Source: Legionella quinlivanii
Lineage (GTDB): Bacteria; Pseudomonadota; Gammaproteobacteria; Legionellales; Legionellaceae
Direction: 5' to 3'
NCBI RefSeq assembly: GCF_900461555.1
Contig: NZ_UGOX01000001.1
Span: forward strand, 633,501-697,500
Length of the DNA stretch: 64,000 nt
The number at the start of each line of letters is the position of its first letter. Within the stretch, counting starts at the first letter, position 1. The notes under the pieces are model-generated. The model saw only the letters and a list, made by a program, of their open reading frames with translations. It made no database searches and was not told the DNA's origin. This document shows positions 26,120-36,900 of the stretch, piece after piece. The position numbers and the translations under genes are program-made.

Positions 26120-27217
26120 ATGCAACCTACAGAACACAATAATGATGCACCATTAAGCGACTTATCCCAAGTGACACCGCCTAAGAAGTCCTATTTCGGA
26201 ATAAATCCTAAACTGGCGGTGGTAATGGGTGTTTCAATTACCCTGTTAGGCTATGCGTTTATGCCAAAGCATGCGAAAACGGTCAAGGCAGAAGAACCAG
26301 CCAGCCATTCGCAAAACGATTACACCTTGTCACAGAATCTTGAGCTGATTGAGAAGATGAAGGCAGACGCTGCCAAGCCCCTTCACCAGGGCGACAATCA
26401 GTTAGCGCATGCAAAACCCATCAGACCGCCCAAGCTTCGCCATAAAGAACACTTAAGCAAGGAAATGTTAGCACGCATGAATGCGCCGACTACCTTTCTG
26501 GTGAACCGGCAAGCGGCTGGTAGCGCTTTGGAGGCCGGACAATCAGGAACAACCAATACTTTTGCAGGCAATAATCCAAATACCCAGTTTTTAAATCAGC
26601 AAAATGAAATTACTTCCGTAACCGCCCAGAAGTTACCGCATCCTGCAGCCACCGTACCCGCAGGCGAAATGCTGGCAGCTACCTTGGAAACGGCCATTAA
26701 CTCGGAATTGCCGGGCATGGTGCGCGCCATTACCCTGCGCGATATTTTTTCATTGGAAGGTCAGCATTGTTTGATTCCTAAAGGCTCGGTCTTGGTCGGT
26801 CAATTTGATTCGCAGGTAGTGGATGGGCAAAGCCGCATCTTAGTGGTTTGGAATCGTATCCAGCTCACCAATGGGGTTATCGTGAGCTTAAACAGCCCCA
26901 GCACGGATGCAATAGGCCGTTCAGGACAAGGCGCCGATTATATCAATCGCCATTTCTTTGAGCGATTTGGCACCAGTGCCTTGTTGTCCATCTTGGGTGC
27001 TTATACGGCCACCAGTGGCGTTAACGGACAAGACCAATATAATTCCCAGTCGCAATACCGCAATGCGATTGCATCAAGCTTTCAGCAAACCGCAGGGCAG
27101 GCCGTCAATGCAGGCATGGCCATTCGACCGACTTTACAAGTCAATCAAGGTACCTTAATCAATGTCTTTGTTGCGCATGACTTGGATTTCTTTGGTGTCA
27201 GTGGAGGCAGAGGTTAA
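26120..27217 (+). CDS. lvhB10: LvhB10, VirB10/TrbI-type spanning protein
   Basis: 365 residues. A cytoplasmic start is followed by one membrane helix (KLAVVMGVSITLLGYAFM), a long flexible periplasmic stretch, and a C-terminal beta-barrel domain with LPGMVRAITLRDIFSLEGQH and IPKGSVLVGQFDSQVVDGQS, typical of VirB10. The C-terminus ends in INVFVAHDLDFFGVSG. VirB10 spans both membranes and senses ATP-driven signals from VirB4, VirB11 and VirD4. The stop overlaps lvhB11 (TAATG). Confidence 0.92.
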   Translation: MQPTEHNNDAPLSDLSQVTPPKKSYFGINPKLAVVMGVSITLLGYAFMPKHAKTVKAEEPASHSQNDYTLSQNLELIEKMKADAAKPLHQGDNQLAHAKPIRPPKLRHKEHLSKEMLARMNAPTTFLVNRQAAGSALEAGQSGTTNTFAGNNPNTQFLNQQNEITSVTAQKLPHPAATVPAGEMLAATLETAINSELPGMVRAITLRDIFSLEGQHCLIPKGSVLVGQFDSQVVDGQSRILVVWNRIQLTNGVIVSLNSPSTDAIGRSGQGADYINRHFFERFGTSALLSILGAYTATSGVNGQDQYNSQSQYRNAIASSFQQTAGQAVNAGMAIRPTLQVNQGTLINVFVAHDLDFFGVSGGRG

Positions 27218-28233
27218 TGACTGAGAAATCGTTCTACGCGCCGGGTTCAGACGGCTTGTTAGCCCCCTTATCGCCTTGGCTTAATGATGTCAGCGTCTCT
27301 GAAATCCTAATCAATCGACCGCGAGAAGTATTTGTCGAGCAACAGGGTAAAATGCAGGTGCATACCGTGCCGGCATTGGATAGCCTTCATCTAAAGCGGC
27401 TCTTTGGCTTGATAGCCAATGAGAATAAACAGCTTTTAAATGAAGTAAATCCCTTGTTATCCGGTAATCTAATGGATGGCTCACGGGTGCAATTAGTAAT
27501 TCCACCAGCCGCGAAGCATTATACCTTGTCAATTCGCCGTCAAACCGTGGCTAGTCGCAATTTAAACGATTACGAGCGGGATTTTTATCGGAATGCCAAC
27601 CCCTTTTTAATAGACGGGAAAAATTCGCTGGAAAGTGATACCGATACACAATTACTAGCCCTTTACCGCAAACAATGTTGGCCTGAATTTATCGAGTCGG
27701 CCGTCTTGGCTAAAAAAAATATTGTGATTTCGGGCGGTACGTCATCCGGTAAAACCACCTTCTTAAATGCCTGCTGTCAACGAATCCCTGAGCATGAGCG
27801 CATTATCACTTTAGAGGATACTTACGAACTGCGATTGCCTCATTCCAATCAAGTGAATTTGCTAGCCCCTAAAACCAAAAGTGAATCAGCTCTTTGCATG
27901 CAAGACTTGGTGCAATGCTCCTTAAGGCTTCGCCCTGACCGTTTGATGATGGGCGAAATCAGAGGGCGAGAGATATTGGATTTTATTGCTGCTTGCTCCA
28001 CCGGACATGAAGGGTCAATGACCAGTATTCATGCCAATAACCCGCAAATCGCACTGATGCGCATGGTGCAGCTCTATAAACTCAACAATGTGCCCTCGAT
28101 GCGCGATGACGATATCTTGCGCGAAATCAATCAAGTAGTGGATGTCATCATTCAACTGCAAAAAACACCCAATGGACGCGGTATTTCATGGATTTATTTC
28201 AAAGGAGCAACCCCGGAACTATTAATGAGGTGA
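27217..28233 (+). CDS. lvhB11: LvhB11, VirB11-type secretion ATPase
   Basis: 338 residues. The N-terminal part has VSEILINRPREVFVEQQ, and the RecA-like C-terminal part has Walker A GGTSSGKTTFLNACC (from about residue 172), an Asp-box-like LEDTYELRLPHSNQVNL, and a Walker B/His-box area RPDRLMMGEIRGREILDFIA with CSTGHEGSMTSIHANN. VirB11 is a hexameric ATPase that switches the machine between pilus assembly and transport. All motifs appear intact, unlike the Walker A of LvhB4. Confidence 0.94.
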   Translation: MTEKSFYAPGSDGLLAPLSPWLNDVSVSEILINRPREVFVEQQGKMQVHTVPALDSLHLKRLFGLIANENKQLLNEVNPLLSGNLMDGSRVQLVIPPAAKHYTLSIRRQTVASRNLNDYERDFYRNANPFLIDGKNSLESDTDTQLLALYRKQCWPEFIESAVLAKKNIVISGGTSSGKTTFLNACCQRIPEHERIITLEDTYELRLPHSNQVNLLAPKTKSESALCMQDLVQCSLRLRPDRLMMGEIRGREILDFIAACSTGHEGSMTSIHANNPQIALMRMVQLYKLNNVPSMRDDDILREINQVVDVIIQLQKTPNGRGISWIYFKGATPELLMR

Positions 28234-28236
28234 TTC

Positions 28237-29049
28237 ATGAAAAAATTCGCTATTACTGCCTTGTCTTGTCTGTGTTTTAACAGTGCTCAAGCAGGTGATG
28301 TTGACATGTGGGAACACATTGGCAAGCTGCAAGACCAAATGGTCTTGGTTTCCAATCAAATAATCGTTTTGGCGAATCGAATTGCCTCCATTCCCGCAGG
28401 CCCTCAAGGTCCACAGGGCATTCCGGGGCAAAAAGGGGAACGAGGTCCAGCAGGCCATTATCAGGCCGGTAGTGGCATTCGCATTGAAGGGGAAGTCATT
28501 AGTGCCAATATCATTACGCATCAAATAGGGGAGCTGTATCAAGGCGGGATAGTCTTCTGGGTCGATAACACCGGCCAGCATGGTTTAATTGCTAGCAAGA
28601 ATGACGTCAATAGTGAAGGCATTCAATGGCGCAATGGGGAAAGCGGCAACAAGATTACCAATGCACGTGCGGATGGCATTGGTGCAGGCGAATCCAATAC
28701 CCGTTTAATCATTGCCGAACAAACCATTGATAACCAAACCGGTCAATTTGCAGCCCTTCTGGCGAATCAATACAGCGTGTCAGAGGATGGGGAAACGCCT
28801 TGTGTAACGCCCGCTAATCCGCAAAGCCTTTGTTATGGCGGTTGGTATCTACCCTCAATCTATGAACTAAGCCTTTTAAAAGCCAATTTACAACCGCAGG
28901 GATTAGCGAGTTTTGCACCTGACTATTATTGGAGCTCAACCGAATGCGGTGTTTCCAAGGCATGGCTGCAGAACTTTAGCACGGGTGAAGTTCTTGCCAG
29001 TGACAAGTCCAGCACTTTAGGGCATGTTCGCGCTGTGCGTCAGTTTTAA
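28237..29049 (+). CDS. Secreted collagen-like protein with Lcl-C/DUF1566 domain
   Basis: 270 residues. A signal peptide (MKKFAITALSCLCFNSAQA) leads into a short coiled coil (DMWEHIGKLQDQMVLVSNQI), then a collagen-like stretch at about residues 55-71 (GPQGPQGIPGQKGERGPAG, Gly every third residue), then a C-terminal DUF1566/Lcl_C domain with QGGIVFWVDNTGQHGLIA, GGWYLPSIYELSLLKANL and YYWSSTECG. The layout is that of Legionella collagen-like adhesin Lcl. Lying between lvhB11 and lvhD4 suggests a surface adhesin that aids mating contact. It may be what the older literature calls lvrE, but I am not sure. Confidence 0.75.
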   Translation: MKKFAITALSCLCFNSAQAGDVDMWEHIGKLQDQMVLVSNQIIVLANRIASIPAGPQGPQGIPGQKGERGPAGHYQAGSGIRIEGEVISANIITHQIGELYQGGIVFWVDNTGQHGLIASKNDVNSEGIQWRNGESGNKITNARADGIGAGESNTRLIIAEQTIDNQTGQFAALLANQYSVSEDGETPCVTPANPQSLCYGGWYLPSIYELSLLKANLQPQGLASFAPDYYWSSTECGVSKAWLQNFSTGEVLASDKSSTLGHVRAVRQF

Positions 29050-29061
29050 GAAGGGTAAATC

Positions 29062-30954
29062 ATGAAAAAGGCAATCACGCTTACTATTTGCTGCCTACTG
29101 ATTCTGGAGCTAGCCAGCGTTCTTTCCCTTTGGTGTTTAAGTCTTACCAATACCCCTTATCCGTGGTCGCTCTTCATACTGCTTCGCTTTGGTTATTATG
29201 GGTTAGGTGTGGGCATGCTATTGCTTGCAGGGCTTCCCTTCGTATTGACAGCCAGTTTTATCAAAGGTGGCTTTACGCGCTGGTTAAGCGGTATGGTGGC
29301 GGTGTTTATTATTCTTTTACTGGTAAGCGTTATTGGAGGCGTTGCGCTCTATCAATGGTGGTCACAAGAAACCTTTACCAGCATGGCTGAACTGTTTAAT
29401 TTCCTGCTATGGCTTTCCAGTGAACCCGATGCATTGAGACGGTTCATCGGCTGTGAGCTAGTCAGCTTCTTTTTAGTCTTCGCCCTTCCAGCTCACAGCG
29501 TATTTGAACTGGTTCGCCCTGGCAATAAAGTATTAGGCAATGCCCATTTTGCCAACGGCTATGAAATCCAGAAAGCAGGCTTTTTTAAAAAAAAAGAGGA
29601 AAGTCTAATCATCGGTAAAAAATACGGCGTTCCTTTATATTCCAATGGTTTTGAGCATGTCTTGGTCTTTGCCCCGTCCGGGAGTGGTAAAACGCGCAGT
29701 ATTGCCATTCCCAATCTATTTAATTACCCCTATTCAGTGGTATGCAATGACGTGAAGTTGACCCTGTTTGAAACAACGTCCGGTTATCGAAAAAATGTCT
29801 TAGGCCATGAATGCTATTGTTTTGCACCAACGCATCCACAAGGCAGAACCCATCGCTTTAACCCATTAGCCAGCATCAGTACCGATGAAAATCAGCGCAT
29901 GACTGATATTCAGCGAAACGCACATATTCTTATCCCCGATAATCCAAAAGGGGATGTCATCTGGACACAAGCCAGCCGGAAGCTCTTCAAATGCCTGACC
30001 CTATATTTATTAGATACGCCCGAACGGCCTACGACTTTGGGCGAAATGAATCGATTAATAAAACAGCAGCAATTCGATGTGTGGTTGCAAGACTTGCTCG
30101 ATAATACAAACCACCTAGACCCAGAGTTCTACCGCAACGGTTATTCCTATATCAATAATCATGAGAAAACCCGCAGCTCGATTTTAGAATCCTTCTCGGG
30201 TTATTTAGAGCTCTTTGACGATCCATTCATTGATGCAGCCACAAGTGCTAACGATTTTGATTTTAAAGACTTACGACGCAAGAAAATGACTATTTATGTC
30301 GGTTTCAGTGATGATGACATGGAACGCCTAGCCCCCTTACTCACCTTGTTCTGGCAACAATTAATTTCAGCCATGATCCGTGAAATACCCAATCCCAAAA
30401 AAGAGCCTTATCCTTTATTATGCCTTATTGATGAGTTTTCATCTTTAGGCCGTATTGAGCGTTTACGGCGTTCATTAAAGTTACTCCGCGAATACCGAGT
30501 GCGCTGCATCCTCATGTTCCAGTACATTGCCCAAACCTATGAAAAATACTCACAGGATGAAGCCAAGGCCTTTACCAATATCAAAACGAAGGTGGCGTTT
30601 ACGACTGAAGATCTAGGGGATGCCGAGTTCATCAGCAAAATGTTGGGTACTAAAACGCAGCGGGTAGCGAATGAATCCACCTCCTTACAAGTACAAGGCA
30701 TTAGCAATAGTCATGGTAAAAATTATCAGGCCGTGCCGTTAATGCGACCTGAAGCAATTATGAAGATCTCGGCAGAGAATACATTAATCATGCGCTCTGG
30801 GTTTCCTTCGGTTAAAGCTAGCCAATTCATTTGGTATAAAGAGTCGTTTAAGGCTTTACCTCAGCCTTGTTTGCAGACCCCTGTTCAAATGATCAAAAGG
30901 AATCCATTTAAAAGAGAAGCATATCAATCATCGAGTCACACAGATTTACTTTAA
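29062..30954 (+). CDS. lvhD4: LvhD4, VirD4-type coupling protein
   Basis: 630 residues. N-terminal membrane helices (LLLAGLPFVLTASF, AVFIILLLVSVIGGVALY) precede a cytoplasmic ATPase with Walker A PSGSGKTRS (about residues 204-211), Walker B LLCLIDEFSSLG, and the T4CP motifs VVCNDVKLTLFETTSGYRK and FMFQYIAQTYEKY-like ILMFQYIAQTY. The coupling protein brings the relaxase-DNA complex to the T4SS. AAGGGTAAATC precedes the start. It closes the T4SS operon; no terminator is obvious in the AT-rich 230 bp after it. Confidence 0.93.
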   Translation: MKKAITLTICCLLILELASVLSLWCLSLTNTPYPWSLFILLRFGYYGLGVGMLLLAGLPFVLTASFIKGGFTRWLSGMVAVFIILLLVSVIGGVALYQWWSQETFTSMAELFNFLLWLSSEPDALRRFIGCELVSFFLVFALPAHSVFELVRPGNKVLGNAHFANGYEIQKAGFFKKKEESLIIGKKYGVPLYSNGFEHVLVFAPSGSGKTRSIAIPNLFNYPYSVVCNDVKLTLFETTSGYRKNVLGHECYCFAPTHPQGRTHRFNPLASISTDENQRMTDIQRNAHILIPDNPKGDVIWTQASRKLFKCLTLYLLDTPERPTTLGEMNRLIKQQQFDVWLQDLLDNTNHLDPEFYRNGYSYINNHEKTRSSILESFSGYLELFDDPFIDAATSANDFDFKDLRRKKMTIYVGFSDDDMERLAPLLTLFWQQLISAMIREIPNPKKEPYPLLCLIDEFSSLGRIERLRRSLKLLREYRVRCILMFQYIAQTYEKYSQDEAKAFTNIKTKVAFTTEDLGDAEFISKMLGTKTQRVANESTSLQVQGISNSHGKNYQAVPLMRPEAIMKISAENTLIMRSGFPSVKASQFIWYKESFKALPQPCLQTPVQMIKRNPFKREAYQSSSHTDLL

Positions 30955-31185
30955 ATTGCCAGCACTTTGTTGCATATAAATAAAATGAACTAACTGAGGT
31001 AAATTATTTAATAGATTACTAAGACAATGCTTTTGAACTCAGACTAAAATGTAAAAAATGCTTTTACATAGATGGTTTTATGTAAAATTTAATTTTGCGT
31101 TTACCTTGGCTTATTCTACTAGTTTACATGCATTAATTATCCAAGGCGTGGGATGGATAAAGGTTTTCCATCCATAGAAGGCCAG

Positions 31186-31590
31186 TCACATTGTAAAACT
31201 AACTTGGGAACGACTTCCTAAATCATTTTTCTCAATATCTTCATCACATAGTATGGCACGAGTGCTAATAGCAACCATGTAAATATTAATAGTATTCTCT
31301 GAGTTCATGCCAACCAAATCCTGTGCGGAAATCTCTTTTTTTTGACATACAAAGTTACCCGCCTCGATTAAATTAAGCTCATCTTCAAAACTAAACGTTG
31401 TGCCGTCATCATTTTCATAATTAGGATCAGACTCAATTTCAGCGTTTAAACAGTCTTTTAATACCAAACTCAAATACTCTTTAGCTTCTTCAAGATGCTC
31501 CGCAAATAAACTAATCTCATAATAAATATTGGTAGTTCTTACAATAAGTTTAAATGGTTCAAGAAATTTAGGCGGTTCAAGTTTAGACAT
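31186..31590 (-). CDS. Hypothetical acidic protein
   Basis: 134 residues (MSKLEPPKFLEPFKLIVRTT), markedly acidic with NAEIESDPNYENDDGTTFSF. No signal peptide, membrane segment or recognisable domain. It lies between the T4SS operon end and the ankyrin gene, leftward like the latter. Acidic small proteins on mobile elements can be DNA mimics or chaperones, but nothing in the sequence proves this. Confidence 0.5.
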   Translation of the reverse strand: MSKLEPPKFLEPFKLIVRTTNIYYEISLFAEHLEEAKEYLSLVLKDCLNAEIESDPNYENDDGTTFSFEDELNLIEAGNFVCQKKEISAQDLVGMNSENTINIYMVAISTRAILCDEDIEKNDLGSRSQVSFTM

Positions 31591-32010
31591 AAAGTTATCT
31601 ATAATTTACAAAGATTAAAACTATACCAATTTACCAATAATTTCGTCAAATTGATTCTTTAAGCCGGGGTGATTAAAAGTGTAGGTCTTCTCAGTTCAAC
31701 CTAATGATTGATACCTACTATGGCAAAAAACATTACAGTAATTAAAGTATTCCTAATGCATTAGCATCACAGAGGCCCGAGAAACGTCAATTTCAACAAC
31801 CCCAGAGGTCTGGTTAATTGTAAACCAGATTTTTTACTTACAAAAAAGAAAAATACAATGGTGATAATTTAATTGGATGATAGTTAACATTTTTAATTTA
31901 GAATCATGAATCTGATTCTCCCATAAAGCAGTAGAAACCTATATTATATGGAAATGTTTATAGGATCATATGCCGGGACAAAATGGCCCGACATACGATA
32001 AAGATGATTG
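31591..32010. other. AT-rich intergenic region, no gene seen
   Basis: About 420 bp between two leftward genes. No frame of useful length was found. It presumably holds the promoter of the acidic protein gene near 31600 and the terminator of the ankyrin gene near 31980. No strong hairpin with a T-run was recognised. Confidence 0.4.
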
Positions 32011-33879
32011 TTACATCTCCAATGTCTTGCTTGTGTTGGGAGACTCTTCCGACTCTTTTCGTTGCTTTTTAAAGAAACCAACTTGATGCTCTTTTTCATT
32101 AGGTTGTAATACATCCTGATTACGTTTTATACCAGTATTTTCTGAAAGCACTGGCGATAGATTTCCCTTAAAAATTTCTTCACATCGAGCGCGTAAGAAG
32201 GCAGCTTGTGGTAATTGATTTCCTGATAACAACTCATCCACATGCCTTGCTCTTTGGTGCATTACTTGCAGATTTTTGCTTTCTTTTTCCCTTAATTGCT
32301 CCAGTTCTATGGCCTGTTGAAGTGTAGCTGGCTGCCTAGATCCAGAGGCTGCAAAATTAATACTATGATCGTCAAATAATATTATTTCGCCTCGGTAAAT
32401 TAAATCGGCCATTTCAAATTCTGCTTCATGCTGGCGGGGTGAGTTATTGCGTCTCACAATACCTTCATATTGTAAAAATGAACGAATAAAATCACCTTGC
32501 TCCGCAAGGAGTTTAGCAATGACAAAATCAGCTTCATCGGGATCGCCAGTAAATTTACTAATCACTTCCTTGATTAAATTAACTTCAGCATAATTCACAG
32601 TTTCTCTTGCGTATACATGGCGCAATACAGATTTCATAAATGCCAGACACATCTCTTTCAATTCTTTGTGCTGATTAATTAGTTTTCTATTGTCCTCAAG
32701 CCAACTTAAAGCATTTCCTAATTTTCCGCTTCCTAATTGGCGCAGTTGATAGCGAAATATGAACTTAAGCACTTCTAAATCGTCTGAATTATTGCGCAAT
32801 GCATTTTTAACGTTAAATGACAGTCCAAAACCACCCTGAGAAATGGGCTTAATAAGCTCATTTAATATGCGGATCTTTCCAAGCCTAACCGCTAAGGATA
32901 CAGGGGTAAAGCCGATAATATCTCTTGTATTGAGTGAAAGACCAAAACCACCCTGTGCGACAGGCTTTATTAGCTCACGCAACATCTCCACTTGATCGCC
33001 CATGACCGCACTTAATACTAAGTCACCACCATTATGATCTTTGGTATTAATTGAGAGTCCAAACTTACCGCCTTCAGAATGAGGGCGCACTAACTCTCTA
33101 AGCATATCAATTCGCCCATGCTGAGCCGCTGTAAACAGGTGGTCCTCCGCTTTAAAAATACCAATATGCATTGGAAGATTAAGTCCGCCCTCTTCCTTAG
33201 GATTAATTAGCTCGTGTAACGCCGCCACATTTCCGGATGCAACAACGAGTGAAACCGCTTCCAAAGCGTCTAGTGGGCGAAAACCGTTTGGATGGGGATC
33301 TGCCAATCCTAACCCCCCCTCATCTGTGGGTCGAATCATAGTTTTCAATATGTCGCTTCGTCCAAGAGATGCCGCTATCAATTTGGCATTAGGATGTATT
33401 AATTTTTTAGTTGCTAACCATTCCAAAGTATCTTGCCTGTCATTAAGAATTGCTATTGTCGTAGCAATCTCAGAGGCACTTTTGAATTGACTGTCATAAT
33501 AATTGAAATCAATTTTATCGATGAATGACTCTAACTTTTCAACAGGTACATTTCCTATTAAATAGAGATAGGCCGCTTGATGGATGCTTTTAAACGATTC
33601 TAAACTTAAAATATCAAACACTAGCTCTACATTAAGGGTTTTATCGTAACACTCTAAAAATATACGAAGTGCCTTTTGATCGTATTTGGAATAGGCAAGC
33701 TCAAATGCAGTTTGACCATTGCTATTTTTGGTATTAAAGTCAGTTCGATTATTGTTAGCAATTAATTCAATTGCTCGATAATCTTTCTTAATCACCGCAT
33801 TATGTAACAAAAAGTCTTTCACATTATTTGTTTGTGATTGTACCTCTTGGGTTTCTTTTGAACTACTATCATTAGGCAT
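32011..33879 (-). CDS. Ankyrin-repeat protein on the element, candidate effector
   Basis: 622 residues. The N-terminal ~110 residues contain degenerate ankyrin repeats (NGQTAFELAYSKYDQKALRI). Residues ~170-370 hold about five longer units, each with an ankyrin-like pair of helices (DMLRELVRPHSEGGKFGLSI, EMLRELIKPVAQGGFGLSLN, RILNELIKPISQGGFGLSFN) in which a P-x3-GG-x-GL segment replaces the usual hairpin. The C-terminal part is helical with a coiled coil (QAIELEQLREKESKNLQ) and a basic, Lys-rich end. Carried by a conjugative element, it may be a translocated effector or a factor for the relaxase. Inference only. Confidence 0.65.
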   Translation of the reverse strand: MPNDSSSKETQEVQSQTNNVKDFLLHNAVIKKDYRAIELIANNNRTDFNTKNSNGQTAFELAYSKYDQKALRIFLECYDKTLNVELVFDILSLESFKSIHQAAYLYLIGNVPVEKLESFIDKIDFNYYDSQFKSASEIATTIAILNDRQDTLEWLATKKLIHPNAKLIAASLGRSDILKTMIRPTDEGGLGLADPHPNGFRPLDALEAVSLVVASGNVAALHELINPKEEGGLNLPMHIGIFKAEDHLFTAAQHGRIDMLRELVRPHSEGGKFGLSINTKDHNGGDLVLSAVMGDQVEMLRELIKPVAQGGFGLSLNTRDIIGFTPVSLAVRLGKIRILNELIKPISQGGFGLSFNVKNALRNNSDDLEVLKFIFRYQLRQLGSGKLGNALSWLEDNRKLINQHKELKEMCLAFMKSVLRHVYARETVNYAEVNLIKEVISKFTGDPDEADFVIAKLLAEQGDFIRSFLQYEGIVRRNNSPRQHEAEFEMADLIYRGEIILFDDHSINFAASGSRQPATLQQAIELEQLREKESKNLQVMHQRARHVDELLSGNQLPQAAFLRARCEEIFKGNLSPVLSENTGIKRNQDVLQPNEKEHQVGFFKKQRKESEESPNTSKTLEM

Positions 33880-33989
33880 AAAATTAACTCTAGATTATTT
33901 AAGTGACTATTATTGTATCAAAAGAAAGCTAAAGGATCTACATTTAGCCTTATTGACTATTTATAGGTCGCATGGATTTCTACTTAAGT

Positions 33990-36900
33990 TTAAAGCAGGA
34001 AACTATGGGTTTTATCTAACTGCATACGATTTCTGATGTTTATCAGTAAGTTAGGCAAGTCCCGTTTTAATTTATGCACTAAGGGTTCATTAGAAACAAT
34101 TTGACCAGCTATATTTTGAATAATTTTGTCTGATTCTTTCCCCTGAAAACCTGTCAGTTTTCTACGGATTGCAACAAGTTCATCATATTGTTGTAATAAG
34201 GGATATTCTTTTTTTAGTTCCTTATATACAGTCTGTCTTTGGTTTTGTTGCAAAGTATGTAAGCGCTCCTTGAAGGTATATTCGCTCATGTGGGCTTTCT
34301 TAAGCTCCTGAGAGATGAAAAGCCTGTCATTGGTTAATGTAACCGTTTGAGCGCGCTTGCAGAGTTCATGGTCACTAATTAGATTTGATGGTGAACGGAT
34401 GATAGCTCGGATAGTTTTTAAGGTTTCGTGACGACAGGCTTCTTTTTGAATCTGGCTATCATCAATCTGTTTAAAGTTCGTTGTCGCCAACTGCCCTGGC
34501 ATAAGCTGTTGTTTAATATCTGAAGCCTTTTTATCTCGTGCACAGGCCAGCTTATAAAAATCATCGTATTTTTTAAGAGATGACATTTCGATGCCAAGCT
34601 TTTCAGATTTGGTTTGTAACTGCTGATATTGGTTAGCAATTCGATTTCTAAGGTCAATATACTGAGCTATATTCCTAGCCACTTCTCTGATGGCATTTCG
34701 ATTTTCAATATGACCAGAAAGCTTTTGCGATTTAACGACTTGCGCATAGTTATAGAGATAATTCGCTTTATCCCTAATTATCTGGGAAGCGGAAGATATA
34801 CGCTTAACCGCGCGCTCAACCAGATTATCAAACTTAAACCCGTGCCGAATGCCAAGATTCATCGGGTAATCAATAACGTTATCCTGTAGAGTTTTACGCG
34901 ATAGCTGTTCAACCATTACTTTGAAACTAGGATAATTTTTACTGTTTGCAAATATTTTTAGTTTTTCTTTGTGGCGGGTAAAGGCAACAAAGCTTAATGC
35001 TCTATCCCACCATTGGGTATCAATACAAACATAGGTGTTTTCAACGGACATACCTTGTGATTTATGAACGGTCATGGCATAGGCATAATCAATCTGCATG
35101 TAACGCTTAGGCACGTTAACAGTAGCCCCTGAATCTAAAACTGCGGTGAAGCCTTCCTCATTGACTTGAGTAATCGTGGCTAAATCGCCGTTCTTTACAC
35201 CGATATCTTTATCGCCTTTCTTGAAGAATATGCGTTCACCTTTTGCCAGGTAAAAATCTTGCAGACCCGTTTGTTCGACATAACGCCTTAAGTGCGAAGA
35301 TACTATAATTTCCCGGCCGTCATTCATATTGAGTGTAATGTTCTGCTCGTCATCTACTGCGGATATCCGGCCTTGTTCGCCACCGATAAGACCTAATTCA
35401 TTATCGCTGTGAGTGACCATGATGTATTGGCCGGGTTGGTATCGCCGGTTCTTGCTTTTTATTTCCTTGATGATGTTGACTTGCTCAGTAGCCAGAATCC
35501 CTTTTTGCATTAGAAGTTCGCGAGCGTTTAAATTCAGACTATCCACGGTCACATTGGCATGCGCAATGATGATGCTATTTCGTAAATCCTCATGCTGGTT
35601 AATGTTAGCTTGCCAAGCGTTAATCAGCAGCTCACTTGCATTGTTTGAGCGTTCGTTATCAGCAATCACTATCGCATTTTGTTCGAGGTAATGAGTAAGC
35701 CCTGTTTCAATATTGCCCTTTGCCAATTCAATACTGGCTTGGCGGTCACCAGCATGCCGTTGTCGTTTGATATCGACCATCGTAAAACAGCCGACTTGAG
35801 AAGCAATCCCTTTGAAAATGGCACCTTTTTTTATCGGTTTAAGCTGGTCAGGGTCACCGACTAAAATCAGTTTTGCCTTGGCTTCTTTCACCCGCTCAAT
35901 GAGATAAGACATATTGGCAAAATCCACCATGCCCGCTTCATCAATGATTAAAATATCATTGGCATTCAAGCTCAGTTTGCCTGACATCAGTTGCGCCGTT
36001 AATGAGGCAATGGTGGATGATTCGATGCCAGATTCAATCTGTAATTGTTTGGCAACTTTTCCGGAAAGGGTTGCCCCTAGTACGCGGCAACCTTGCTGCT
36101 GGTAGAAATCTTTAACGGGGGTTAACATGTAACTTTTACCAACACCCGGCCGGCCAATAATACAGCTAATATCCCCACCGTTTACGATAAATTCAAAGGC
36201 TTGTTGTTGTTCTTCGCTGAGGGTTGTGGCTTGTAAAAACTGGCCGGTATCGGTTTGATAGACATGGCCAGTTCTTTCCTGAAGACGCTCCACAGCGTTT
36301 AAAAGTTTGCTTTCTTGCAAATACTGATGCCGAGTGGTGAAGGCTTTCTGGCCTTGCTCATTTTCGCCCAGGCAAATGACGTTTTTATCGGAGAGTACAC
36401 GCTCCACCGTCACTTGAAAAAACTCGTTGTAATTTTCTTGGGTGATAGTTTTGAATAACAGGGTTTCGATATCTTTTCGAGTGAATACGCTGTGTTCAAT
36501 CGACAGAATATTGATGAAGTTCTCGATATCGTTTAAAACAATTTCTTCGCGTGCTTGCTTAATGAGCTCATTTTCTTCAAGGAGATAATGACTCGCTTTA
36601 TCCCTGAAACCGCCGTGATGTCGTTCTGGAATGATGTGATTTAGGTCAACCGTTAAATCAATACCCTTTTCAGCAAAATAAGAGTCTTGAAACTCTCGCC
36701 ATTGCTGATGCCATTGTTCTTTTTCAGTAATAAACCCTTTTGCGAACTGCGGGTTTAAATCACGAGCTTTGTGTTTTGCAAATTGATTTTTCTCTAATCG
36801 TCGGGTGGTGATTAGGATGTGCGCATGCGGATTGCCATCTCCGTGGTCGTGAATAGAAATATCCGCCGGAATTCCCTTATCGACAAAATGGACTTGAGCA

